A DNA stretch of 24,790 nt. Source: a virus. Positions 8,131 to 14,738 of the stretch are shown piece after piece (the first letter of the stretch is position 1; each line of letters opens with the position of its first letter). The stretch covers positions 1 to 24,790 of IMG/VR virus record IMGVR_UViG_3300027686_000032; one strand, written 5' to 3'. Both the position numbers and the translations under genes were made by a program. The notes under the pieces were generated by a model. The model was given only the letters and a program-made list of their open reading frames with translations, ran no database searches and was not told the DNA's origin.

Positions 8131-9066
8131 ATGGCTGAACAAGAAAATATAGAAGATGTGCTGATTGAAAACGATGAGCAAGAAGAAGAACTGGTGATTG
8201 TTGAAGAAGAACCTTCTAAAGAAGATTCTGATGATGACGAACGTGTTGCGGCTGAGTCTGATGACGATGACTCTGAGCGCGAGGCTATACGTGAACGTAG
8301 GCGTAAAGAAAAAGTAGATCGTAAAGGAAGGCGTGAGACCGCCATCAAGCGCGACAAAACAGAGTTGGACTTTTTGCGAGGTCGAAATGATGATCTTGAG
8401 AAGCGTATCAGCAATCAAGAGCAGCGAAACCGCAATCAAGATATTCAAGGCATTGATGCAGCTATTGCTCAAGCCAACAAAGAAGTAAACATGGCTGAAC
8501 GAGTTATCGCCAAAGCTGTTGAGAACAATAACGGCAATGACGTAACGAAAGCGATGAAATATCGTGACGAGGCGATGAATAAAGCGCAGCATCTTCACTA
8601 CAATAAGCAGCAAGCAGCGCAACAAGTAAACACCGCGCCACAGGTTGATGACCGGACTATGCATCTGGCAAAGCAGTTCATGGACGATAATCCGTGGTAC
8701 GACTCACATGGTCGAGATGAAGATTCTGCAATTGTAATGGCGATTGATCAGTCTCTTAGTCGAGATGGTTACAATCCTCAAACCGAAGAATACTGGGACG
8801 AGCTAACTGCTCGATCTGCGCGTAGGTTACCAGAGCGTTTTGATGACGATGGGGGTTCACGAAAGCCTGAAAAGTCTGTTCGCAAGGCACGGGGTGGCCC
8901 AGCAGTTGGGTCAGGAAAAGAACACGCGCCGTCTTCGACTCGCAGGGAAGTTTATATAAGCCCAGAACGCAAAGCTGCTTTAGTAGAAGCTGGAGTGTGG
9001 GACGATCCTGTCTTACGGACTCGATATGTGAAGCGATACGCTGCATACGACAAAAGTAACGCATAA
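8131..9066 (+). CDS. Probable capsid scaffolding protein
   Basis: A 311-aa protein that starts after AAGGAG (8118-8123). The first 55 residues are extremely acidic with DDDD/EEE runs, followed by a charged coiled-coil region around residues 50-170. A conserved block comes next, AKQFMDDNPWYDSHGRDEDS...GYNPQTEEYWDELTARSARRLPERF (about 185-240), and a basic C-terminus ends RTRYVKRYAAYDK. Acidic, helical proteins with a basic C-terminal capsid-binding tail immediately upstream of the capsid gene are the hallmark of P22-type scaffolds, which fill the prohead and leave before packaging. The NPWYD..EYWDEL block is one I associate with podovirus scaffolds. No protease domain is seen. Confidence 0.78.
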   Translation: MAEQENIEDVLIENDEQEEELVIVEEEPSKEDSDDDERVAAESDDDDSEREAIRERRRKEKVDRKGRRETAIKRDKTELDFLRGRNDDLEKRISNQEQRNRNQDIQGIDAAIAQANKEVNMAERVIAKAVENNNGNDVTKAMKYRDEAMNKAQHLHYNKQQAAQQVNTAPQVDDRTMHLAKQFMDDNPWYDSHGRDEDSAIVMAIDQSLSRDGYNPQTEEYWDELTARSARRLPERFDDDGGSRKPEKSVRKARGGPAVGSGKEHAPSSTRREVYISPERKAALVEAGVWDDPVLRTRYVKRYAAYDKSNA

Positions 9067-9090
9067 GCAACACTTAAATAAAAAACTTGC

Positions 9091-9119
9091 TTTATTATGT
9101 GCAAAACACACATAATAGA
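9091..9119 (+). other. AT-rich intergenic hairpin
   Basis: The left arm TATTATGTG (9093-9101) pairs perfectly with CACATAATA (9109-9117) across a 7-base loop. A U-G pair and an A-U pair could extend the stem to 11. No T-run follows, so it is not a standard intrinsic terminator. It occupies most of the 79-base gap between the scaffold and the next gene and ends 12 bases before AAGGAG (9130-9135). A role in mRNA processing, stability or partial termination is possible. Confidence 0.6.
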
Positions 9120-9145
9120 ACAATCGCTGGAAGGAGCGACTAAAT

Positions 9146-9682
9146 ATGAGCAAAACAGACGAACGACTAAAGAAACACGCAGACGAAGGACGAGAGAACC
9201 GTCAGATGACAGATCGTGTCATTACAGAAAATCGGGAAGTATCGGAAAGCGAGCGCGTAGAAATGTTCCGTCAGAATTTATTTCAGTCTTCATTGCCTGA
9301 TCTACCTGAATTACCCGGCTGGCATATGTGCTGGCTTACAACAACTAACTCGCGTGATTCAATCCAAATGCGTATTCGCTTAGGATATGAACCAGTTAAG
9401 CCAGAAGACGTTCCTGGCTGGGAGTACGCTTCACTCAAAACGGGTGATTGGCAAGGCTTCATTGGGGTTAATGAAATGCTGGCTTTTAAGCTGCCTATTT
9501 CTTTGTACGAGAAGTTTATGATGGAAGCCCATCATGACGCTCCGAATCGAGAAGAAGGTAAGTTACGAGACACCGCTGACTTCTTAGCCCAACAGGCTGA
9601 AGGATCGGGCAGCAACATTGTTCAAGGTGATGGTAGTAAAAGTCTTGGAGAGAGCCGCTTAGGTCAATTTGATCTGGGCTGA
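9146..9682 (+). CDS. Conserved head-region hypothetical protein, 178 aa
   Basis: It starts after AAGGAG at 9130-9135. The N-terminal 45 residues are highly charged and helical (KTDERLKKHADEGRENRQM). A folded region with PELPGWHMCWLTTTN (about 55-69) and MRIRLGYEPVKPEDVPGWEY (75-94) follows, then a Gly/Ser-rich tail. Proteins of this kind, with the GWHxCWLTTTN pattern, sit between scaffold and capsid genes in podovirus genomes I recall, without assigned function. Position suggests a minor capsid or assembly role. It contains no enzyme motif I recognise. Confidence 0.82.
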   Translation: MSKTDERLKKHADEGRENRQMTDRVITENREVSESERVEMFRQNLFQSSLPDLPELPGWHMCWLTTTNSRDSIQMRIRLGYEPVKPEDVPGWEYASLKTGDWQGFIGVNEMLAFKLPISLYEKFMMEAHHDAPNREEGKLRDTADFLAQQAEGSGSNIVQGDGSKSLGESRLGQFDLG

Positions 9683-9714
9683 CGAACAATCTATTTAACC
9701 AAAGGAGCAACAGT

Positions 9715-10308
9715 ATGTCAGCGACTACTGAAGCATTTGGCTTTCGCGCTTCCTACCACAATAGTGGCCGAATCACAGCGAAAGCTTACACCATTGCCAG
9801 CGGATACGCCCAAAACGTATTCTCAGGAGACCCAGTAAAACTAGTAGATACTGGTGTTATTCAATTAGCTACATCTAACGGCCAACGTGGCGGCACATCT
9901 GCAGGTATCCTTAATCTGGGTATTTTTGCTGGCGTCCAATATGATGACGCGTTAGGCAGGCCCACTCTATCGCCATTTTGGCCAGCGAGTGCCGCAGCAA
10001 CAAATATTATCGCTTTCGTTTATGACGATCCAGAAACTATATTTGATGTTGAGTACCCTAACCCAGCAGCTGGAACTACGGTTCAAACAGCAGTTGGCGA
10101 AGAGTGCGATTGGACTGTAGCTACACCTGGCGGCTCAACAGCCACTGGTCTGTCCTCTACTTCCTTAACTGCTATCCAAGCCGGAACTGGTCAATACCAG
10201 ATCACTGGCGTTGCTGGTGGTCCTAATAACCTGATTACAGATGCATTTGTTGTAGTGACTGTTCGTATTAACGAACATCAATACAAAGCTTCTGTAGCAT
10301 CTGTATAA
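9715..10308 (+). CDS. Probable capsid decoration (cement) protein
   Basis: A 197-aa protein behind AAGGAG (9702-9707). It lacks cysteine-rich or catalytic motifs and looks all-beta. GFRASYHNSGRITAKAYTIASGYAQN opens it, FAGVQYDDALGRPTLSPFWPAS lies at residues 75-95, and AFVYDDPETIFDVEY at about 100-115. The FRPxYHxSG opening and the YDDP motif match a family found directly before the major capsid gene in several podoviruses and usually annotated as head structural protein. Immediate coupling to the capsid gene (13-base gap) supports a stoichiometric capsid component. The decoration role is inference. Confidence 0.75.
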   Translation: MSATTEAFGFRASYHNSGRITAKAYTIASGYAQNVFSGDPVKLVDTGVIQLATSNGQRGGTSAGILNLGIFAGVQYDDALGRPTLSPFWPASAAATNIIAFVYDDPETIFDVEYPNPAAGTTVQTAVGEECDWTVATPGGSTATGLSSTSLTAIQAGTGQYQITGVAGGPNNLITDAFVVVTVRINEHQYKASVASV

Positions 10309-10314
10309 GGAGGT
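10307..10314 (+). promoter_or_regulatory. Near-perfect Shine-Dalgarno of the capsid gene
   Basis: AAGGAGGT, partly inside the preceding stop codon, lies seven bases before ATG 10322. It is the longest anti-16S match noticed in the window, as expected for the most abundant virion protein. Confidence 0.85.
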
Positions 10315-10321
10315 CTGAAAA

Positions 10322-11236
10322 ATGGCTACTCCCATGAGAAGTACAGACTTTCGTTCGGTTGTTGAACCAATCCTTAACGAAGTCTTTGATGGCGTTTATG
10401 ATCAACGAGCTGACGAATGGAAGCAAATTTTCCGTGAGCAAAAAGGCATTCCACGCAATTACCACGAAGAACCAGTTCTTTATGGCTTTGGCGCGGCTCC
10501 TGAGCTTCCCGATGGTATGGCAGTTACATATCAATCAGGCGGTATCTTGTTTGTTCAGCGTTATCTTTACCATGTCTACGGCCTTGCGTTTGCATTGACC
10601 AAAGTATTGGTTGAAGACGGCGATCACATTCGTATCGGTCAAACTTACGCCAAGCATTTGGCGCAATCTTTGATTGAGACAAAAGAAACATTAACTGCCA
10701 ATGTATTGAATCGTGCGTTTAACGCAGCATTCGTTGGTGGCGATGGTCGTTCGTTAACTAACACTGCTCACCCGATTGTTCAGGGTTCATTCAGCAACCA
10801 GCTCACTACTGCTGCTGTTCTGTCCCAGACTTCTCTTGAGCAGATGCTCATTCAAATTCGCAACGCTGTTGACAACAATGGTAAGCGTATTCGTTTGACT
10901 CCGACTCAGATTATTACTGGACCAAGTAATGTTTTCCAAGCGGAAACTTTGCTTAAATCAGTATTGAAGTCTGGAACTGCTGACAACGACATTAACCCCG
11001 TTAAATCGATGGGTTTATTGGCAGATGGTCAGGCTAACATGTCTCGTATTACGTCTAACACAGCATGGTGGGTTCAGACTGATGCTCCAGAAGGTTTAAA
11101 ACTTCTGATGCGTCGAGGTCTTGAGAAGTCTATGGAAGGCGATTTTGCAACTGACTCTATGCGCTACAAAGCGACAGAGCGTTACACAGTTGGCTGGACA
11201 GATCCGCGTGCAGTGTTTGGCACCGCAGGTGTATAA
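10322..11236 (+). CDS. Major capsid protein, HK97 fold
   Basis: The 304-aa coat protein forms the icosahedral head. An N-terminal helix (RSTDFRSVVEPILNEVFDGVYD) is followed by the E-loop-like region around LYGFGAAPELPDG (about 55-68). The long spine helix includes IGQTYAKHLAQSLIETKETLTANVLNRAF (100-130). Then come TNTAHPIVQGSFSNQLTTAA, TPTQIITGPSNVFQAETLLKS (around 195-215) and the terminal ERYTVGWTDPRAVFGT. The last motif and the AHP..GGTFSNQ-like segment are typical of coat proteins of this class. There is no N-terminal delta domain, which agrees with a separate scaffold gene, and no protease gene is seen. It has the strongest ribosome site in the window and a strong terminator right after the stop. 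Confidence 0.93.
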   Translation: MATPMRSTDFRSVVEPILNEVFDGVYDQRADEWKQIFREQKGIPRNYHEEPVLYGFGAAPELPDGMAVTYQSGGILFVQRYLYHVYGLAFALTKVLVEDGDHIRIGQTYAKHLAQSLIETKETLTANVLNRAFNAAFVGGDGRSLTNTAHPIVQGSFSNQLTTAAVLSQTSLEQMLIQIRNAVDNNGKRIRLTPTQIITGPSNVFQAETLLKSVLKSGTADNDINPVKSMGLLADGQANMSRITSNTAWWVQTDAPEGLKLLMRRGLEKSMEGDFATDSMRYKATERYTVGWTDPRAVFGTAGV

Positions 11237-11245
11237 GTAAGTACC

Positions 11246-11288
11246 GCTCTTAACTCTATGGCTCTCCTTATAGAGTTAAGAGCATTTT
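11246..11288 (+). terminator. Intrinsic terminator after the capsid gene
   Basis: The arms GCTCTTAACTCTAT (11246-11259) and ATAGAGTTAAGAGC (11270-11283) form a perfect 14-bp stem with a 10-base loop, followed by ATTTT. It starts ten bases after the capsid stop. Partial read-through probably lets the following genes be expressed at a lower level, since no clear promoter follows. Confidence 0.88.
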
Positions 11289-11305
11289 ACCAAATTTAAT
11301 TTGGT
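11289..11305. other. 17-base odd-centred palindrome
   Basis: ACCAAATT and AATTTGGT flank a single T, directly abutting the terminator T-run. The one-base loop argues against an RNA hairpin of this exact form; a protein-binding site or a part of the terminator region are the alternatives. Confidence 0.5.
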
Positions 11306-11363
11306 TGCTGACAGCTTAGGCTGACGACATGCAGACAGCAGCTAAATCTTTTAACTCGCATGT

Positions 11364-11368
11364 GAGGA
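11364..11368 (+). promoter_or_regulatory. Ribosome binding site choosing start 11377
   Basis: GAGGA sits eight bases before ATG 11377. The upstream in-frame ATG at 11329 has no such site and would add 16 residues unlike the rest of the protein. Confidence 0.7.
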
Positions 11369-11376
11369 ATTTTAAA

Positions 11377-11859
11377 ATGGCTAATACTACTTTTAGCGGT
11401 CCAGTAACTTCGACCAACGGCTTTATCGGCAATTTAACCGGCAACGTGACAGGTAACGTAACCGGCAGCATCAGCGGCGGCAAGATAGTTAATCCTACCT
11501 ATTCGCATGTGGCTGTAACAGCTAACGCTACTGCAACACTTACGGCAGATAAGGTTGCTGCAGGATACATTACATGTACCTCGGCTGCTGCCACTATTTT
11601 AACATTGCCTACTGGTACCTTATTGGGTACAAAGTTAGGCGCATCAAAAGGTACAGTTTTTGACTTGTACATTGATAACACCGCAGGTGCAAACGTAGTA
11701 ACAATCGCGGTTGCCACCAATGGTATTATATCTGCACTGGGTGCTGCCGTTGCTGCCAGCGCTGGTCTTAAAACAATTCCTGCTGGCGTGACTGGTCAAG
11801 CTAAATTTACTCTTATGTTCTCTAGCGCAACAGCATACACGTTTACGCGCGTTGCATAG
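11377..11859 (+). CDS. Beta-repeat structural protein (head-fibre-like)
   Basis: A 160-aa protein. The start opens with FSGPVTSTNGFIG and runs into a four-residue tandem repeat, GNLT GNVT GNVT GSIS (about residues 18-35), as seen in the beta-helical shafts of phage head and tail fibres. The rest is Ala/Thr/Gly-rich, all-beta, lacks cysteine apart from one, and has a small domain TVFDLYIDNTAGANVVTIAVATNG near residues 90-115. Position directly after the capsid gene and terminator favours a head fibre or decoration protein, but a tail-associated fibre is possible. Confidence 0.72.
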   Translation: MANTTFSGPVTSTNGFIGNLTGNVTGNVTGSISGGKIVNPTYSHVAVTANATATLTADKVAAGYITCTSAAATILTLPTGTLLGTKLGASKGTVFDLYIDNTAGANVVTIAVATNGIISALGAAVAASAGLKTIPAGVTGQAKFTLMFSSATAYTFTRVA

Positions 11860-11884
11860 ATTTTAGAACTTAGAGGAGTAAATT

Positions 11885-12532
11885 ATGCGTCCAGTTAAAA
11901 TAGGTGCATTGACGCCAACAGGTGTTTCCCCAATCTGGTTTAATGGGAACGGGCTCACTAGTACTGGTGCGGCGGTTGCCGTCCAGACAACCAGCACATT
12001 CGATGGGCTTGCTCATAGAGTGACATTGACCGCTCCCGTTCAGGCCACCTTGGCAGGTATTGCATTCACGATCGTCGGGACTAACGCCAATGGCGCTGCC
12101 CAGACTGAAGTGATCGCAGCTGGTCCTGCAAGTGGAGCGACAGTGAGTAGTACTCAGTTTTTTCTTACTGTTGAAACTATACAGCCTAATGCCACTATGG
12201 GTACTAAAGTCTTATCGGTAGGCTTATTGAGTGAAGCTGTGGGTTATTGGGTCAATTTAGAAAACACGATGTCTGCCCCGATGGTTATGGTCGGCGTCAC
12301 TGGAACGATAAATTATAGCGTGTTCCAAACGCCTGCGAATATCTTTGATGCTCCAGAGCGAGATGCTATCTATACGTCAATCGGAATGCCGATTACGGGC
12401 CTTGCGGCTGCTACAGCTAATGCTTTGGCTGCAGGTGGCGAAAGTTGTCGAGCCATTATGCTCCGCGTTAATTCATTTACTGCAGGCGCGACCATCACGG
12501 TGTACATCAACAACTCAGGTGGAGGTTACTAA
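11885..12532 (+). CDS. Beta-rich virion structural protein, 215 aa
   Basis: ATG lies behind AGAGGAG in the 25-base gap. The sequence is low in charge and rich in Thr, Ala, Val and Gly, with a TIVGTNANGAAQTEVIAAGP segment (about 60-80) and FLTVETIQPNATMG (about 90-105) typical of small beta-sandwich virion proteins. It has no catalytic motif. Sequence style and location between the head-fibre-like gene and the adaptor fit a head-surface or connector component. Its stop overlaps the next ATG (TAATG). Confidence 0.7.
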   Translation: MRPVKIGALTPTGVSPIWFNGNGLTSTGAAVAVQTTSTFDGLAHRVTLTAPVQATLAGIAFTIVGTNANGAAQTEVIAAGPASGATVSSTQFFLTVETIQPNATMGTKVLSVGLLSEAVGYWVNLENTMSAPMVMVGVTGTINYSVFQTPANIFDAPERDAIYTSIGMPITGLAAATANALAAGGESCRAIMLRVNSFTAGATITVYINNSGGGY

Positions 12533-13047
12533 TGACAATTAAGTATATGTCTGAATTTGACTTCCCTTCTGATTTCGGCTTTACAAAATCCTCATCTACA
12601 GCGAAAATGAGTCGTGGCGGCATGAGAAATCTACGTGACGAAGAGTCTCGCGTTATTGGGGTTCAGGATAATGCAGCTGATGAAATGCGTAGAGTATCTG
12701 GGCGTAAGTCTAATGACGCTGCAGAGCGTAAAGATAAACGTGCTCAAATGGATCGTGTTAGCTCGCGTGAGCGTAACGCCCGTGATGAGATGACTAGATT
12801 GCGCGGTGAAGCTAGAAATGGCTTTAAGGCAGCTAAAGGCGGTTCTGAAAAGGACTGGATAAAAGGTGCTGTAAAAAAGCCGGGTGCTCTTCGTGAGTAC
12901 ATGGAAACTCCTGAAGGGCAAAGCATTTCCAAAAGCAAGTTAAATAAAGTTGCTTCTGGCAAACCAGCTATAGTGGGTGGTCCTAAGCCATCTGCTAAAA
13001 CGATGAAGCGAGCAAATCTTGCTAAATCATTTTCCAAAATGAAATAA
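12532..13047 (+). CDS. Basic heptad-repeat protein, 171 aa
   Basis: The charged segment at residues 33-96 repeats a motif of the form N-x-x-D-E-M-x-R-V-x-G. The equivalent residues fall at 38, 52, 73 and 87, that is 14, 21 and 14 apart, all multiples of seven. This indicates a long coiled coil or rod. The C-terminal third is Lys/Ser/Pro-rich and basic (KPSAKTMKRANLAKSFSKMK). No family is recognised. Basic, helical and located next to another basic tagged protein, it may be a virion-internal or DNA-contact protein; this is inference. Confidence 0.78.
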   Translation: MTIKYMSEFDFPSDFGFTKSSSTAKMSRGGMRNLRDEESRVIGVQDNAADEMRRVSGRKSNDAAERKDKRAQMDRVSSRERNARDEMTRLRGEARNGFKAAKGGSEKDWIKGAVKKPGALREYMETPEGQSISKSKLNKVASGKPAIVGGPKPSAKTMKRANLAKSFSKMK

Positions 13048-13059
13048 GGATACTTAGAC

Positions 13060-13356
13060 ATGGGTATGAAATCAAAAGGCTATGCAAAAGGCGGTATGAA
13101 AACTAAGGGTTATTCCAAGGGTGGTAAAACTCAAGGTTATAACGCTCGTTTAGATGATTCGATGGGTTCTAGGAATGGCTCAAAAAGTCAGTCTATGAAG
13201 TCTCGCCGGAATGAAAGCGAAGGTATGGAAAAATCCATGGGTAAGCGTAAGTTTTCTGGCAATAAAATGATGGACGTAGGATCTTCTAAAGGCGCTGTAG
13301 GTTCAGCAGAGATGAAAGAATTTAAGAAAATGGGCACCATGAAGAACAGCTGGTAG
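13060..13356 (+). CDS. Small basic protein with KGYAKGG tags, 98 aa
   Basis: It starts behind AAGGA 12 bases after the previous stop. The head MKSKGYAKGG..MKTKGYSKGG..QGY almost repeats the opening of the 57-aa protein at 7147 but in different codons. The remainder is Ser/Lys/Met/Gly-rich and looks disordered (SMGSRNGSKSQSMKSRR, MGKRKFSGNKMM). No cysteine or membrane segment is present. The shared head suggests that both proteins go to the same place or bind the same partner. Function is unknown. Confidence 0.8.
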   Translation: MGMKSKGYAKGGMKTKGYSKGGKTQGYNARLDDSMGSRNGSKSQSMKSRRNESEGMEKSMGKRKFSGNKMMDVGSSKGAVGSAEMKEFKKMGTMKNSW

Positions 13357-13381
13357 ATTTACTACTGAGCTTCATAGGGTT

Positions 13382-13394
13382 TGCTGAATCAGCA
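13382..13394. other. 13-base palindrome in the gap before the adaptor gene
   Basis: TGCTGA and TCAGCA flank a central A in the 69-base gap 13357-13425. No T-run follows and no promoter elements are convincing. It may be a short operator-like site or chance. The rest of the gap shows only a weak GGAA upstream of ATG 13426. Confidence 0.3.
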
Positions 13395-13425
13395 CTCCAT
13401 ACATTTACATTAATATGGAATTTAT

Positions 13426-14436
13426 ATGGCTTATTCGGGAAACATTGGGGTTAAAACATTTAATGCGCTGAAAGTCGTAGACCACGCTTTCCGCAGGTGT
13501 CGCCTGCCTGCTCAGGCCATAACTTCAGAAATGCAAGAATATGCACTTGATTCTCTGACATTCATGCTCGATGAGCTGGCCAATATACGGACACCATCTT
13601 GGTGCATAGAGCAGCAAATACTGCCTCTTTACGAAAATAATCAAATTGTCAAGCTTCCAAAGGGCACAATTGACGTTTTAAACCTAAATTTAAACGTACT
13701 TCAAGAGCTAAGTGGCACTGTAACATCCACAAATACCTCTTATTTAGTTAATTTTACTACCTCCACAATAGTCAATTTCATTGGAATTAAATGGTCTGCG
13801 AACGCTATTCCAGTCAATTTTCAGACTAGTTCAGACAATGCTGCTTGGACTACGGTAGGAACTTCGACTAGTCTTGATTTATCAACCAATGCGACAGCGG
13901 TTGCTGGTAATATTACTTGGACTCAAATTAATGGCGCTTTAGCCAAGCAATACTTTAGAATCGTACCAACTGATGGTGCTTCTACTATCTCTTCCTCCCG
14001 AATTACGTTAGGAAATATGCCTCAAGCCATTCCTCTTGGCTTATTGAGTAGAGATAATTATGTAAACCAAAGCAATTTAGTATTTGCTGGACGCCCCAGT
14101 AGCTTCTACTACCAGCGTGATATTCCTCAGCCAGTTGTTAATTTATGGCCAGCGCCTAACGCTGCGTCTGAAAAGTTTCAATTAGTGCTCTGGCGTCACC
14201 GCCAAATAATGGATACCGACAACTTACAGCAAGAGATTGATATACCTAATCGGTGGTTAGAGGCTATAATCAATGGGTTAGCGGCTAGGGTATGCGCTGA
14301 AACACCCTCTGCAGATGCTCAACTTATGCCAATGCTCGATGCTAAAGCAACAATGAGTATGCAACGAGCTTGGGATGGCGATAATGATGGATCTGCAATT
14401 CAAATCAATCCAGGAATAGGGGTTTACACAGCGTGA
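13426..14436 (+). CDS. Head-to-tail adaptor, P22 gp4-like, with inserted F5/8C-like domain
   Basis: The 336-aa protein joins portal and nozzle after packaging. The N-terminal helical part (residues 10-92) has VVDHAFRRCRLPAQAITSEMQEYALDSL, FMLDELAN and VKLPKGTIDVLNL, typical of gp4-like adaptors. The C-terminal part resumes at about residue 200 with LSRDNYVNQ, FYYQRDIPQPVVNLWPAPN and IPNRWLEAIINGLAARVC. Between them about 105 residues (DNA about 13708-14022) form a beta domain with FIGIKWSANAIPVNFQTSSDN, WTTVG and ITWTQINGALAKQYFRI, the pattern of discoidin (F5/8 type C) carbohydrate-binding domains. The start lacks a strong ribosome site. The core call is firm; the insert family is likely but needs a structure check. 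Confidence 0.87.
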   Translation: MAYSGNIGVKTFNALKVVDHAFRRCRLPAQAITSEMQEYALDSLTFMLDELANIRTPSWCIEQQILPLYENNQIVKLPKGTIDVLNLNLNVLQELSGTVTSTNTSYLVNFTTSTIVNFIGIKWSANAIPVNFQTSSDNAAWTTVGTSTSLDLSTNATAVAGNITWTQINGALAKQYFRIVPTDGASTISSSRITLGNMPQAIPLGLLSRDNYVNQSNLVFAGRPSSFYYQRDIPQPVVNLWPAPNAASEKFQLVLWRHRQIMDTDNLQQEIDIPNRWLEAIINGLAARVCAETPSADAQLMPMLDAKATMSMQRAWDGDNDGSAIQINPGIGVYTA

Positions 14437-14738
14437 GCATTTATCTGGACCCAACGGGTCAGCCTACATTTGGTATTGCGATATGTGCTAGATGCTCTAT
14501 TAAATTTCTATTATCAGAACTTTCGCCTGATCCTAACTTTCCGGGATTAATGGTGTGTGAGGCTGATAAGGATAGATTAGATCCTTATTTATTACCTCCT
14601 AGACGCCCAGATCAAATTGTTTTGCCGTTTAATCGGCCTGATAAGAACATAGATACTCGCCCATCAGGCGTTATTCAAGAAGCTGGTGATGAGTTTATTG
14701 TCACTGAAGATGGCAATAAATATCTGGAGATGAATTAA
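14433..14738 (+). CDS. Small Cys-motif (zinc-ribbon-like) phage protein
   Basis: It starts at GTG, overlapping the adaptor stop by four bases. The 101 residues contain CARC (18-21) and a VC (42) followed by EADKD, with the conserved frame SELSPDPNFPGLMVCEADKDRLDPYLLPPRRPD and a later NRPD. In the homologous pattern I recall, a CxxC knuckle is followed by VCxxCxD; here the fourth position is Asp45 instead of Cys. Asp could still bind metal. Such proteins lie next to gp4-like adaptors in podoviruses. The role is not known. Confidence 0.75.
   Translation: MSIYLDPTGQPTFGIAICARCSIKFLLSELSPDPNFPGLMVCEADKDRLDPYLLPPRRPDQIVLPFNRPDKNIDTRPSGVIQEAGDEFIVTEDGNKYLEMN

Noticed and set aside
7786-8664. 292-codon open frame on the minus strand
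   Set aside because: It lies opposite the co-chaperonin and scaffold genes, and its translation is Phe/Leu/Ile-rich, without a plausible ribosome site; the + strand genes explain the region.
8131-11236. Head maturation protease
   Set aside because: No Ser-His protease motif in the scaffold or neighbours, and the capsid protein lacks a long N-terminal delta region.
11289-11377. Promoter after the capsid terminator
   Set aside because: TTGCTG near 11305 has no acceptable -10 hexamer at 16-18 bases, and TTTAAT near 11295 has no -35.
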